64,000 bases of DNA from Manihot esculenta (GCF_001659605.2 NC_035169.2:14880263-14944262), one strand, 5' to 3'; counted from the first letter of the stretch, positions 1-12,317 are shown. Numbers and translations: made by a program. The notes: generated from the sequence alone by a model not told the origin.

Positions 1-755
1 ATTTTTAAATTATTATAAATTTTAGGGTGTTTAATTTAATTGTTAATTTAATTGAATGTTTATAAATATCTTTTAAGTATTTGGTAAATCTGTAATAAAG
101 TAGTTTATAACTAATAAGCAATTAATAAGTTAATATGCACTATTGGTCATTTTACATATTAGTATTAACGGATAATTATTAGCCATCAATAATAATTACC
201 AATCATTAGAACATTCAATCCATATAGTCTTTTAGGGCTATGCACGGTTTATAGAACATTCAATCCATATAATTTTTTAGAGCTGTGCATGGTTTTTAGA
301 GTTTCGAACTAAATCGAAAAATCATATCTAATCGAACTGAAATTGAAAAAGAATCGATAGTATAGAAATTAAATCGAATTTATTTAACTATTTAATTCTG
401 ATTCTGATTTTTTATTAAGAACCGTATCAAAATCGAACCGAAACCGTATCATAATCATACTGAACTAGAACCATACTAAAAAATTGATTTATATATATAT
501 ATATATATAATTTATAATGATATTATAATTCTAATATATTGTTTCAATAATATATTGTTTCAATAATATATTTTATATATTATATAATTTCAATAAAATT
601 ACATATATATTTGTAATATTATTTAATTATTAAATACTTATAATTTTATTTAGCTAATTTAGTCAATAAATTATAATTTATTTTATTTAAATAGATTACA
701 TATTATATATATATATACTAATATAACTATATTATTAGAATATAAATTATTAAAA

Positions 756-815
<60 letters not shown>

Positions 816-1183
816 TTATTATATATATATATAATAACAATATAAATTATTATATCTTTTACTCATTAATTAATTATTAAATATTTATAATAGTATAATT
901 TAATTAACTTTATAATGGTATAATTTAATTAATTTAATTAGTTAATTAAAGTTTGTACTATCTATATACATTACCTCAACATTAATAGAATTATATTAAT
1001 AGAATATAAGTTACTAAAATAATTATATATCAATCGATATGGGTATTTATATGTATTTATAATTGTTATTAGAAACTATATCTATACATATATAATTATT
1101 ATTTATTTTAGTCACTAGTCAATTATTAAAGATTTATAAAGGCATAATTCAACTAATTTAATTCGTTAATTACATTTCGTTCT
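1..1183. other. AT-rich intergenic flank
   Basis: No coding region is recognisable. The stretch is strongly AT-rich, with short TA runs near 491-509 and 821-833. About 235-480 holds degenerate 'aatcgaaccgaaacc'-like wording beginning with 'gagctgtgcatggtt'. Similar wording recurs at 16200-16415 on the other side of the Tat insertion, so the two may be halves of one small DNA transposon or other repeat that the Tat element split. That reading is tentative. Confidence 0.6.
761..811. repeat. (AT)n microsatellite, about 25 units
   Basis: An uninterrupted AT dinucleotide run of about 51 bases, followed after a short break by another at 821-833. Such runs are length-polymorphic and prone to sequencing or assembly error. 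Confidence 0.97.
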
Positions 1184-1722
1184 TGATGTGATCGGAAAAT
1201 GAAACTATATTGTGATTGGTTAGACCTGCAAGAAAGAAAAAGTGAGGTGGTAGGTGCTCATAGTAGCCATTCTAATACTCAAGTCGGTATACTAGAGGAT
1301 AAGATGATTGTAGTGAATTGTTTAGAACTTGAGTAGTATGAGAGAAGAATGTATCTTTGCCTCTATGATCCTTCTCCTTTTATACTGTAAGAAGATAAAG
1401 ATAAATATAGCATGTCCTGATGATACGATATTGATGTGGCTGGCTGCTTGATAAGGGATATTGCCAGCTAATAGGTCAATGATTCCACAATTACAGACGT
1501 AATGGAGATAGGCTGGACTGTACTTGATAACGGTAACTTTGTGTCGGGAGACTCGACCTATCAAAGGGAAAGCAAGTTTTTATGATGAATCAGGTGTTAA
1601 GGTGTTCAGGTCTTTCTTATCTCAAGTGGGACCGCGTTACTTATCTATTAGATCCTTGCCACGTGGACCTGTTCCATGGTGACAGCTCACAGCCTACTTT
1701 GGACGATTCTTATGTAGCATCA
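1184..1722 (-). repeat. 3' LTR of the Tat-like element
   Basis: 539 bp, TGATG...GCATCA ends, matching 15482-16016 throughout with numerous substitutions and small indels. A purine-rich tract suitable as a polypurine tract lies just inside it on the minus strand (about 1723-1740). Confidence 0.93.
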
Positions 1723-2099
1723 GTGGTCTCCCACTAATCTTCGATTTTTTAGATTTGAAGGTAACAGTTATTCTCATGATCTAGGGCACATAACTTACGG
1801 ATATTGGTTTTTTCCTGGCTCACGTCGCTTTGCTGCCTAGTTTATTAATGATGGCAACCCTGTTTCCTAAGCTGCATTTAAAGTCTACCGTAAAAAATGT
1901 CTTATAAGAACCCTTCTTCTTTCCTAAATATTACTCTTGCTCTCAACTGTAATCTTTGCTTTCAGAAAGACTCGGTCGCTCCTTCTTTTCTGATCATACT
2001 CTCTTTGCTTTTACGGTAATTTATATTTTCTCTTTTCTCTTAGAGTAAATAGGAATATTTCCTCTTTTCTTACCCCCTATTGGAGGTTCTGCCTCAAGC

Positions 2100-3954
2100 T
2101 CTCCTCCGATGGCCCCATTCGTACCCTAGCCTCTATCATTCCATTGAGGGGGGCTCTAGAAAGCGAAGGTAGCTCAATTAGTGACATCTCGTCCGTCCTA
2201 TCGGAGCAAGATGTAGACTACTTTTATGATACCTACTAAATTTTTTGAGAGACTGTTTGGGTCTTTGCTCCTTCCCTATGCGTTCGTGTGAATGACTTGA
2301 TTCCTATAGAGGATACTATATGATCTTTGAGGAGCAGCTGAAGGCGGGTCGGTTCCCTATAGACCCCTTCTTTGTTGATGTCCTTTGGTTCCATAAACTT
2401 TCGGTTGCCCAGCTATATCCTAATAGCTAGAGAATCCTGGTGGGTTTCTAGTTTGTTTGTCTTAATAACCACATCGAACCGAGTGTAGCGCTCTTCTCCC
2501 AGCTGTACTAGTTGGATACCCATAAAAATAAAGAGTTCTAATTTTTTAGTATACGCAAACGACAAAAGATATTCAACTGGATACCCTCCTCATTAAAGTG
2601 ATGGAAAAATAAATTTTTCATCCTCTGACACCAGACATTCGAGGGTTTTAGAGGCCTCCAAACAAGCTTGAACTTATGGGTGGAACTAAGGAAGGATGGG
2701 GTCACACTAAGGAGGGAAGAGGATGAGGCTTTAGCCTCTCTTGTGAAAATGACTAAGTCTCTAAAGAAAATTAACATCACCCAGGTCATGAGGAACACCG
2801 TTTTGTTCAAGCAGAGTCATGTTCAGGCGAGCCAGACTCTGGGTCCTCATCTGCCTAGCTTTGAGGAAGGCACCTCCCTAGCTAGAGATCAGGGTACTTT
2901 TCTTTCTACCTTTTTTAGATTTAAAATTGCCTTGCTTGCTTACTTTTCACTTTTTGTAGATACGACTGGTTCAAGAAGCAGATTCGTTGATGCGGCGCGT
3001 GCTGTATGCAAAGGCAAAGCTGTTATCAGGGCAATCGGTCCCCTTCCCAAGCATGCTCGCCAGGTGGAAAAAATTATCATGCTTCCTCCTCCTCCCCAAC
3101 CTATAGAAGAAGATTCGGATCCCTCGCAGCCTGAGTCTTCTATCGTAGGTGCCTCTGCTTCTGTCCCAGCTTTCGAGCCTCCTATTGTTATTCCCACTCC
3201 TTCTAAATGCACCCCTGCAAATGTGGGGGTTGAATTCTCATGGCCTCAAACTATCCAACGCCTAGCATTGGCATTAAACTGGACATCCTCTCTCCTTGAT
3301 GATCCTACGCAGGCTATTTTGTTAATGAAGAGTACCTTGAGGCCTAAGGATCGTCGCCGTCTGAATGAGGTCGAGACCGATGAGCTTTTTGATAATGTCA
3401 TGCACTCTACCCTGGAGAGTGCCCTCTGCGCTTATATGGCCGAAGAGCACGACAAAGCCTTGAAGCAGGAGTTTGGCACTCAAGAGACGAACAGTAGGCT
3501 CTTGGTCGAGGAATGCTCAAGATTGAAGTCTCGGGTCCAATAAATGGAAGGCACCATGAAGGAGACTCTAGAGTCGGTGGATAAGCACCAGGCTGAGCTG
3601 AATGAGGCTAAAGCTTCCAAGTTGGTCCTTAAGAATCGGGCAAAGACTGCCCAGGATCAAATGGCCCTACTACATTGCCAATTCCTGGATCTATAGGCTC
3701 AACCTGAGGAGGCCCGAGCTACCTTTACTAGGGTTGCTGAGCTTGAGGCAGAGCTTCAGGAGACAGTAGCCCAGGGTGGAGAGATGTTCGTACAAGGTCA
3801 AGATTTGATAAAAAAGGAGCTGGTGAAATGGTTTCTTTCTAGAGACTTTACTTGGATAGACGACATCTTCTCGGAGGAGGAAAGAGATGAGACTGAAGAG
3901 GTGAGGGACAAGCTGAGGACAATCCCACTAACCAAGTCTCTACAGATAATGTGA
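2100..3954 (+). pseudogene. Antisense ORF of a Tat-type element (putative plant transposon protein family), broken
   Basis: Lies opposite to gag/pol, between pol and the 3' LTR, which is where plant Tat elements carry an extra antisense ORF of unproven function. The 5' part (about 2180-2660) is frameshifted and stopped but keeps family-typical wording: FEEQLKAGRFPIDPFFVDVL, then VAQLYPN and RILVGF. From 2668 one frame runs to the TGA at 3952-3954, broken only by TAA (3541) and TAG (3694). Its last 150 or so codons are rich in Glu, Lys, Leu and Gln and look like a coiled coil. A proline-rich spacer sits near codons 130-160 of that frame. Reading frame and family wording argue for a former protein; what it did is unknown. 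It is non-functional as it stands. Confidence 0.8.
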
Positions 3955-4239
3955 TAGATGTAGAGAATATTGATATAATAGAGACTTAGGAGGAGGAACC
4001 TGAAGATATCCCTCCTCCTATGTAATCTTTTATGACTTTAATGAAAATATTTTTTTCCATCTTGTCATTATTTTCACTGAGCGGTCATATGCCCTGTACC
4101 TGTTCATAGCCCTCATCCAACCAAGACTTAGATAATTTCTTGAAAGATTGTTAAGGGTTAACACCTGTCCACTATAGCGATGATAAATAACTTGAAAACT
4201 TCTGAATAGTGGGGTTAACACTCGGATATATGGGCTGGC
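3955..4239. other. Non-coding 3' region of the Tat element
   Basis: Short unique stretch between the antisense ORF and the tandem repeats. I see no gene or further repeat in it. Confidence 0.5.
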
Positions 4240-4990
4240 GAATTCCTGCCTTGGGTTTGAAATACCTTATAGGATTTCTTGTAATCTTGAGGCTAGTGCT
4301 CGTCTGTGAACACTCGTCTTGTAGCTTGGGCCTCAAATGCCTCCAAAGTTTTATATGGGTCTAGCACCTGGTAATTGAGTCTGGTGAAACCTGCCTCATG
4401 GCCTGGCACAAATGCGCCGATTAATAGGACCAACACTCGATCTTTTAGCCTAGCTTATACTTGCCTTGTGGCCTTCTGTGGCCTTGGGCATGCCTTAGAA
4501 TTTCTTGTAGGGGACTAACACTTGGCAAGACCCGCCTTGTGGCTTCTTATGAACGCTTTGATTAGTGGGACTAATGCCCAGCATTTTAGCTTAGTGAAAT
4601 CCACTTTGTAGCCTTATTTAGTGGGACCAACACCTGGATTATGGTCTAACAAAACCTGCCTTGTGATCTGGTCTGGCGGATCCCGTCTTATGGCCTTATT
4701 TAGTGGAACCAATGCCTGGATTGAGGTCTGGCAGAACCTGCCTTGTGACCTTGTTTAGTAGACCAATGCTTGGATTGTGATATGATGGAATTCGCCTTGT
4801 AACCTGGCCTGGCCTTGTTTAGTGGGAACAACGCTCGAATTGTGGTATAACGAAATCCACCTTGTGGCCTTGTTTAGTGAGACCAATGCTCGAATTATGG
4901 TCTGGAAGAACCCACCTTGTGACCTAACCTGATGGAACCCGCCTTGTGGCCTTATTTAGTAGGACCAACGCCCAGATTGTGGTCTGGTGG
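4240..4990. repeat. Degenerate tandem repeats, unit about 55 bp (left part)
   Basis: Repeats of a unit reading roughly 'gtgggaccaacgcc', 'ggattgtggtctgg', 'ggaacccgccttgtg' and 'gccttgtttagt'. Unit length is about 54-56 bp, some units being lengthened by a partial internal duplication around 'ggaacccgccttgtg'. It continues at 6483-6590 beyond the solo LTR. Its place between pol and 3' LTR fits the hypervariable tandem-repeat 3' regions known in plant Tat/Ogre-type elements. Confidence 0.85.
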
Positions 4991-6482
4991 TGTTAGTATA
5001 TTTGCCCTAGGCCATTATCTTGGACCTTTTTGTATGTCGTTTTGGTTATTAATAAAAGAGATTTTTACTATCATTATTATTTGTTTGCATTTTATATAAT
5101 AATGATTAACATCCCTGGTTACTTATTATTATGTTGATAATAATAAAATATAACTAGTATGGTTATTGATTGATAATCATGAGATGATTATGTATATGTT
5201 GATATAATTCAATAATCATAGATACTTGTTAGAGAACAAAGTATTGGATGGACCCGCACTGAGATCACTACATGGGTTATTGTCATAAGTGAATCTCAAA
5301 GTAGTTATGTCTTAATCCTTTGACTTGAGATTGTCATAGTTTCCAACATAAGGACTGTTATGTTTTGACATAACCAAACATTGTCTTTAATCGGACAATC
5401 ATAAAGGTTATGATTTAACATAATAGAAATTATGTAGATCATATTGAACAATCAAGATAGAATTTGTCCCTCTCTTTGAGAGAGATATCTTTTGGACCCA
5501 TCGATAAGTGAGACTGAGAAATGTATGGCCGTGCTCAAATAAATTGATAGTGTGATCAATATCATTTGATTTTATCAGTCTACTTAGAGATCGAGAAATC
5601 ATAAGTTTGAACATTATAAGTTTGATATTGACCATGACTTATGTTCAAACTAGATATCGTGTGACAAAAGGATTAATACATGTTCTATTTATTAGGTTTT
5701 ATCGGACTATCGATCCTCATATTAATTGGGTAGTCATAATGTTTTGCTAGAGGCCGCTTATGATTTATGTGCCTTGTGGGACTAGGCCTATTGCCAATTA
5801 ATGTGAGCCTATTGGGTCACACATAAAAGAACGTTGTTGATGTGCTATGTCATATTAATGGACTAAAAGCCCAAAGCTCATTAATATAATTAATAATAAT
5901 AAAGTGTTATTATTATTAATATTAATTATTTATTATTATAAGATAATAATATTTAAAAGGATCTGCAGTCTATATGTAACTATTACAAATAAAGGACTCT
6001 ATCACATAAGATATTTGAGTATCTGCGAGATTGTGATAGTTGGTTATGAACACAACTCTATCACATAAGATATTTGAGTATCTGCGAGATCGTGATAGTG
6101 GGTTATGAATACGACTCTTTCACAAAAAGAGTTGTGGAAAAAATAAAAGATTAAAAACGAATAAAAACTGCTTCTGTGAAGTGGAAGTAACGTTTTTGAG
6201 AATTCGTTTTGAGTTGCAGATCGAGAGCACATATTTTATCCATCTCGAGAGAGAAAACACTCTAGTAGGATAGAAGACGTTCGTGTGGATACTATAGAGG
6301 GTGTTCGTTGAAAAAGCAGCATCATCAGTCCATAATAGTATCTTCTCGTCGAGTCTAACAAGTTAGTCTCGTATCCTTCCTTTCGAATTAAACGAAGCAC
6401 ACGAATCCCGTGAAGGAAAAACATAGATTTTTATTTTTTCGCTGCGTGTTTGGGTTGCAGTAAATCTCTGGGTTTCCTAACA
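4991..6482. mobile_element. Solo LTR, 1,492 bp, TSD GGTGG
   Basis: Starts TGTTAG and ends CTAACA (6-bp terminal inverted repeat). It is flanked by GGTGG at 4986-4990 and 6483-6487, and the tandem repeat reads on without loss across the site. There is no internal domain, so this is one LTR left after LTR-LTR recombination. A diverged inverted relative of its right third is at 62711-63091. It contains a near-duplicate of about 65 bp at 5990-6120 ('ctatcacataagatatttga' twice). I cannot assign it to Copia or Gypsy from the LTR alone. Confidence 0.93.
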
Positions 6483-6619
6483 GGTGGAACCCGCCTTGTG
6501 ACATAGCCTAGTAGAACCCGCCTTTTGGCCTTGTTTAGTAGAACCAACGCCCTGATTATGGTCTGGTGGAACCCGCTTTGTGACCATCTTCTTGTCTCCC
6601 TAATCTCTTTTTAGGAAGG
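6483..6619. repeat. Tandem repeats of the Tat element (right part)
   Basis: Continuation of the ~55-bp repeats after the solo LTR (to about 6590), then a short unique stretch ending in the GAAGG target site at 6615-6619. Confidence 0.8.
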
Positions 6620-8055
6620 TGATAAGCGGTTGTCGAAGCCGTCAAAAATAAACCTATTAAACAATCAACAATTAACTTGTAGATAGTGGCAATAGGGTCG
6701 AACCACAGGGATTTGACACTACGGATTTTCCTAATAATGACTTGGACAAGTAAATAACAAGAAATTAAAAGAGGGGGGTTTTTTTTTTTATGATTAAAAC
6801 TAAATAGCAAGAGAAAGCAATAATTTAAAGATGAGTAAATCAATAAGAGAAAAGCTTCTAGTTGAAGTATGGATCTATTTCAGATTGTTTAGAATTGATC
6901 ATTGATTCTTTAATACTCCTATTTATTTCAATAAATTAGTTTAGGATGTGGAAGACACTTCTCACAATCCAAATTCCTCCTTAGTTCTAGTTTGATTAGG
7001 AAACGTTTGCTAATCAAACACTAGTTAACAAGTTGCCAAGGAACGTCCTTGGGGCTTTTAGCATCGAACAACTGTTAACTGCATTAAGACTTAGAGAAAC
7101 CTAATTCTAACCTTGCCAACCGCGTGGTCAAGTTTAGATTATGCAACTTGATTAAATGTGTGTTTAGATAATCTAAGCAATTACGGACCTAAATTATTCA
7201 AACAATTGTTACTCTAGCAATTTAAAAGCAATAGGCCTAAATTGATTCTAAAAGCAAAGCAACAATTATAGAAAGATCAAATTGCATAAATATTGAAAAT
7301 AAATAGAAGTTTAACAATGGAGATTTAAATCTCCCAATTCATCACAAATCTGAATTTTCCAACTTCAACTAGAAAAGAAAAGTGTTTAGCCACTCATGGT
7401 GGACAAAAATCACAAAAGAAAAGAAGAAGAAAAGAAGGAGACAAGCTGCTGTATTTTTCTGCAGAATTACTGAAGATGAGATGCTCATAAGATGTCCTTG
7501 ATGCTGCCCTTTTATAGCTGAAGAGTCCCAAGTCCAATTTGATTAGGGTTTTGAAATCTCACTTTGATTTGGTCTTCTTTGTAGTCTTTGATTTCTCTTT
7601 GGATTTTGTATTTGATTGAAAATGGAACTCTCTAAGTGAAGGGCGTGGCTCTTGGGATTGATCTTGTGGTGTTTGAAGTGGACTTGGACTTCTTTTCTTT
7701 GAATTTGGATTTTCTGCTCTTTTCCCGCTTCTGCTGTCAATTTCTGCTTTTAAGGTGATTTGGGCAGTTTCTGCGAGTGATTTGGGCAAATCACTTGCCC
7801 AATCTGCCCCAATCGCTCTCTGGGATTCAGTCCAGTTTTTGTCTCTGTCTCTGCGAGTGATTTGGGCAGTTTCTGCGAGTGATTTGGGCAAATCACTGAC
7901 CCAATCACTTTTCTGTCATTTTATGCACTTTTTCACCATTTTTCCAATTTCTTCCTTTTCTGTAAAAACAAGGTAAAAACCATAAATTAAGCTAAATAAT
8001 GTGTAAATAAACAATAATAAAGATAATAAAAATGTGGCTAAATTATGCTTGATCA
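6620..8055 (-). repeat. 3' LTR of the non-autonomous Athila-like element
   Basis: 1,436 bp; on the minus strand TGATCAAGC...GCTTATCA. It carries two copies of the dyad TGATTTGGGCAAATCA (7778-7793, 7880-7895). The minus-strand polypurine tract AGGTGTGGGGGTATT abuts it at about 8056-8070. Confidence 0.95.
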
Positions 8056-9812
8056 AATACCCCCACACCTAGCTTTTTGCTTGTCCTCAAGCAACAAATA
8101 ACTTAGTCAATCAAGCTCCTTTTTCTTTTGAGCCTAAGTACCACTTAATCAGCCCCCCCTAGACTCCTAAATCACAGTATAGAGTACATGCACCAAGGTC
8201 ATCCTCTCATTTCCTTGTTTCCTTTCACCTACCATGGTCAAGAGAAAGGTTTTTGACTCAATCATGCTTATTCTTTTATGTTAGGTTTAATGCAACCCCT
8301 AGGAGTGACTTGCCACCTTCTCTCTTTCACCTTTTTATTTTATTTTTATTTTTATTTTCAGCAGCACTTATTCTTATCCTTGCCTGAAAAAGTCACTAAC
8401 CTTTTTACGCGATTGTGTACATGGGTGATACACCCCCGGTTACTCAGTTAGTCACTTGTTCAAGTGGCTACTAGCTCTGTTCATAGTCTAGACCATCGAA
8501 ACTTATTTGCTTGAAAAAGTCACTAGCCTTTTTACGCGATTGTGTACATGGGTGATACACCCCCGGTTACTCAGTCAGTCACTTCTCCAAGTGGCTATTA
8601 GGCTCAGTTCATAGTCTTAGACCATTGGAACAGGTTTATGATTTGTGCTTTGTGCTGGTTTTTTTTTATGATAGTTTGGGCAAATCAGCTCATAGGGAGT
8701 TACACTAACTTTTTGTTTGCATTATTTGTATTTTTATTTCCCTTGACCTTAGCAAATTTAAGGATTCAATTCAAGAGAAAAACTACCTAAGTGAAGGTAA
8801 CATACTGTGAATGATTCAATTTAGGCTTAAAGGGGTGAAAAATCAATGGGGTCATGAGATAGGAAGCTCTTTTAACCTTATTATCTATGCTGAGTAGAGC
8901 AAAAGCTAAGTCAAAATTCTGTGTGTGTGTGTGCAAAAAGTGAAAAAAGTGTGAAAAACTTTTGGTGTGTGTTTATGGGGCAAAAAGAAACAAAAAGAAA
9001 GCAAATGATAATGTAAATAATGCAAAAATAACCTAACAGTACCCCCACACCTACTGCAAACATTGTCCTCAATGTGTAAACATATATATAAAAAATTTAA
9101 GAAGGAAAGGGAAAGGGACTTCCTGGCCTGGGGGTGATTTGGCCAGTGATTTGGGCAAATCACTCGCCAAATCACTGTCTGTCATGGTGGTGGGCAGAAA
9201 GTGGTCCACCAGCAGTTGCAACAGGTGCTGCATATGGTGCATTATGTCCTCAATTCTGTTAAGGCGAGCCTCTATTGTCTGGTTTGGGGCTTCTTCTTCA
9301 GGGGCCTGATGTGCTTCCTGCTGGAGTACCACTGGTGGTGGCTCATCTGCTGGTTCATTTATTTCCACTTCTGCTGGTGCTTCCTGATCATTAAATGCTG
9401 GGTTTTCGGCTTCTCGACAGGGTGATTTGGTCAGGTGATTTGGGCAAATCACTTGGCCAAATCACTTTCTTCAATGCAGTTGCTTGGCTGGTACTGTTCA
9501 CGCCTTTTGTTGTTGGTAGGCGGAGTTGTCAATGTGGCCAGGTGATTTAGTCAAATCACCGGGGCAAATCACTTCTTTTGTGCAACTGCCTGCTTGATTT
9601 TGTTCTTGCTGAGATGAACCCTGTCGATTTGGGCTGGTGATTTGGGCAAATCACCTGACCCAATCAATTGTAACTATGCTGCAGTCAGATGATCTGCCCT
9701 AGTGATTTGGGCAAATCACCCCAGTGATTTGGGCAAATCACCACATCTAGGCTGCCTCCCAGTAGCGCCCTGTTTTCTGTCTTGGGCTGGACTTTTCCAA
9801 CTTTATCAAGGC
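8056..9812 (-). other. 3' non-coding region with a duplicated ~127-bp block and dyads
   Basis: No pol here. A block starting at 8384 ('ctgaaaaagtcacta...') is repeated in tandem from 8511 with period about 127 bp. Related Athila-like copies at 45640-45745 and 47500-47590 have it once. From 9140 to 9745 the dyad TGATTTGGGCAAATCA occurs five times exactly, with further variants. A minus-strand frame at 9452-9069 encodes an acidic segment followed by a helix-like ARLNRIEDIMHHMQHLLQLL; it may be a leftover coding tail. Unclassified. Confidence 0.75.
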
Positions 9813-10352
9813 TCAGGTAATTGGGGGGGAGAAAAGGGTCCCAACAGAATTAAGTAAGAAGTGAAGCACGCCTTTCGTTTTGGTTATAACCCCTCCTATT
9901 TCTTTCATGTACTCATGAAGTAACATGATTAGTTTCTCCTCTTTCAAGTGAGGTGTGTCTCTAGCTCTTATGTTTGAATTTTTGAGGTGATTGGGCAGCA
10001 CTTCAAACTCCAATTCATATTTCTCCATAAAAGGTGGCTGCAATCTGGTACTGAATTTGGGCAAATTGAATTCTGCTTGAACTGATGATTTGGGCAAATT
10101 GAAATCTGTCTGTACTGTTGATTTGGGCAAAATGAATTCTGCCTGTACAAGTGATTTGGGCAAATCGCCTCTAGACCAGTTTTTGCAGCATGCTGTTTCT
10201 TCTATTTCTTTCAGATTTTTCCTATTCTCCTCATCCTCCTGGCTGGTGTCCCTTGGTATTTGTTTGACAGCATCAAGCAAATGTATAAATCTCCACTTTG
10301 CAAAGTGTCTCAAGTATTTCTCTCTCCTCCTTTTCTTTTTGAGATCTTGCAA
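9813..10352 (-). pseudogene. Fused remnant: Gag tail, DLPKS repeats, and a scrap of pre-RT linker
   Basis: This frame continues the Gag reading frame after a one-base shift: the LLDAVKQIPR wording at its start equals LLDAAKQIPR in the intact relative at about 50500. Then, instead of protease, come four LPKS/LPKF repeats at roughly codons 62-95. After these is wording (FEVLPNHLK, later KEEKLIMLLHEY) that matches the linker before reverse transcriptase in relatives (LKPLPGHLKYMYLG and EEESLLKVLRKHK at about 49600). The protease is missing and the frame ends before any RT motif. So pol was removed by at least two deletions and the DLPKS repeats expanded at the join. Confidence 0.75.
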
Positions 10353-12266
10353 ATCTTTTTGGAAAGGGGGGAGGTACCTTAAATTTTTCCTCTCGTTGTT
10401 GTACTATTGTTTGCTTCTGACTGGGTTCTGCCTGATCTGTTGATTTGGGCAGATCGATTTCTGCCTTCTCTGGTGATTTGGGCAGATCGCCACTGTTGGG
10501 CAGTTTAGTCTGCCTATCGATTGGGTCTGTGATTTGGGCAGATCGACTGCCCTGATCACTTTCTGGCAGATTCTCCTCAATGACCTGTTTTTGCATTTTC
10601 TCAGGCCTGCTGTCTTGAAGCTCTTTTCCACTCCTTAATGTGATGGCATTAACATTTTGTCTTGGATTTATCTCAATTTGGGAAGGTAGCTTTCCTTGAG
10701 ATTCAAGTTTACTCATTGAAGTGGCCATTTGACTTATTTGTTGCTCAAGGTTTTGTACTGAATTTGCTAAGGATTTCACAATCTCTTCAAGTGGCGTATT
10801 AGATTCTTGAGGTGTTGCTTGGGCTGGATTTCTTTGTTGATAGCTTGGATATTGATTTGCCCTAGCATAACTGAAATTCGAGTGCCCTCTCCAATCTGGT
10901 TTGTAGGAGTTAGAGTATGGATTAAGTCCCCCAAATGTATTGACTTGGTGCTCTTCCTCTTGAAGAGAAGAACACATGTCGGTTGGATGTCCTACCATGG
11001 CACATATCCCACATGGCCTTGATTGCTGAGGTTGTTGGGCTTGTCCTACAACAAGGCTACGAACAGCAGAGCTTAGATCAGAAATTTGGGAAGCTAAGAA
11101 AGATGTACTTACCTCGTTTACTCTTCGTGGCAGCTGTCCTTGGTCTCCATATTGCTTTGAGGCTGCTGCCATTGTAGAAATTAGGTCCCTAATGGCTTGA
11201 GGTGTTTTGTCTTCAATTGATCCTCCACATGCTGCATCAATCAACCTCCTTTCTAAAGGTAATAAACCTCCATAAAAGTATTCAATTAGGGACTTATCAG
11301 AGATGTCATGTTGAGGGCAGTTTGTGCACAATCGATTGAATCTTTCCCAATATTCATATAGCTCTTCATAATCCTTTTGCTTGATGCAACTAATCTCTCT
11401 TCTGATGCCAATAGCTTTTGAGGTTGGGAAGTATTTTCTCAAGAAGACTCTCACCATCCCATCCCATGAAGTGATGGATCCAGGTGGTAAATAGAACAAC
11501 CATTCTTTGGCAAAATCATCAAGAGAAAAGGGAAAAGCTCTTAATTTAACATGCTCTTCGGAAATACCTTGAGGCCGCATTGTTGAGCACACAATGTGAA
11601 ATTCTTTGAGGTGCTTGTGTGGATCCTCATTTTTAAGACCTCTGAATTTTGGAAGAAGATGAATTAATCTGGTTTTGAGCTCAAAAGGGGCTGCCAAAGG
11701 TGGGTAAGTGATGCACCATAGTGCTTGATCATCCAAGGGTGTTGCTAGTTCACGAAGAGTTCTTTCTTGTGCCATTGGAGCTCTTGCCTCAACATTTTTA
11801 GCTTCAAATTCAGCAAGGACAGCAGCTGGTTCAAGAGTAGTAGCTGCTGCATTTTCTGCCTCTTCAGGTGCTGTTGTGGCTGTCTTTATAGCAGCTCGTT
11901 CAGCTACTATTTTAAGGGCTGGTTCTGGGATTTTGTTGGCAAAAATTTCTGGTTTTTGGGCTCGTTTTGGTGCAATTTTAGGGGCTGGTTCTGAGTGCAG
12001 CAGCTTGTGCAGCAACAGATTCAAAAAGTGCAGCATGTACAGCAGTTTCAACAATTGGTTCAGCAACTTTATTCAGCAAGTGCAGCAGCAGGTTCCTCAG
12101 TAACTTGTGCAGCAGATTGAATGGTGGACACCAGATTTGTTGCCGATGCTGATGTAGATGGTTTTGAGGCTTGGTTCCTCAAGTTTGCTTGCTTTCTCAA
12201 GCTCTTGGCAATACGTTCAATTTTTGGATCGTAAAGAAGAGATTCTTTACGATCAGCCCTGGTCAT
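10273..12266 (-). pseudogene. gag: Athila-like Gag, nearly intact, one frame break
   Basis: Structural Gag polyprotein that would assemble the retrotransposon particle. The start is ATG at 12266 just after the PBS (MTRADRKESLLYDPKIER). The frame breaks at about 12069/12066 and continues for 597 codons. The capsid-type retrotrans_gag domain lies at about codons 130-290 of the long part, with the family signatures FPFSLDDFAKEWLFYLPPGS and TSKAIGIRREI. One CCHC zinc knuckle (CGICAMVGHPTDMC) follows the QAQQPQQ linker. The conserved NAITLRSGK motif that precedes protease in relatives is present. Two DLPKS units near the C-terminus are private to this family. Length is close to a normal Athila-clade Gag, so only the break near codon 66 and the shift at its end stop it being functional. 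Confidence 0.9.
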
Positions 12267-12294
12267 AAAAGGAAAATACGTTAGTTACATCAAA

Positions 12295-12312
12295 TCCCCG
12301 GCAGCGGTGCCA
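12295..12312 (-). promoter_or_regulatory. Primer binding site
   Basis: Minus strand reads TGGCACCGCTGCCGGGGA, five bases from the LTR end. This is the plant Athila/Tat pattern, complementary to the 3' end of a tRNA (probably tRNA-Asp), with one change from TGGCGCC. Confidence 0.88.
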
Positions 12313-12317
12313 ATTTT

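Noticed and set aside
7543..7976. ORFs on both strands in the LTR of the Athila-like derivative
   Set aside because: LTR sequence; the ORFs exist because the dyad lacks stops in several frames. The same ORFs recur in the other LTR.
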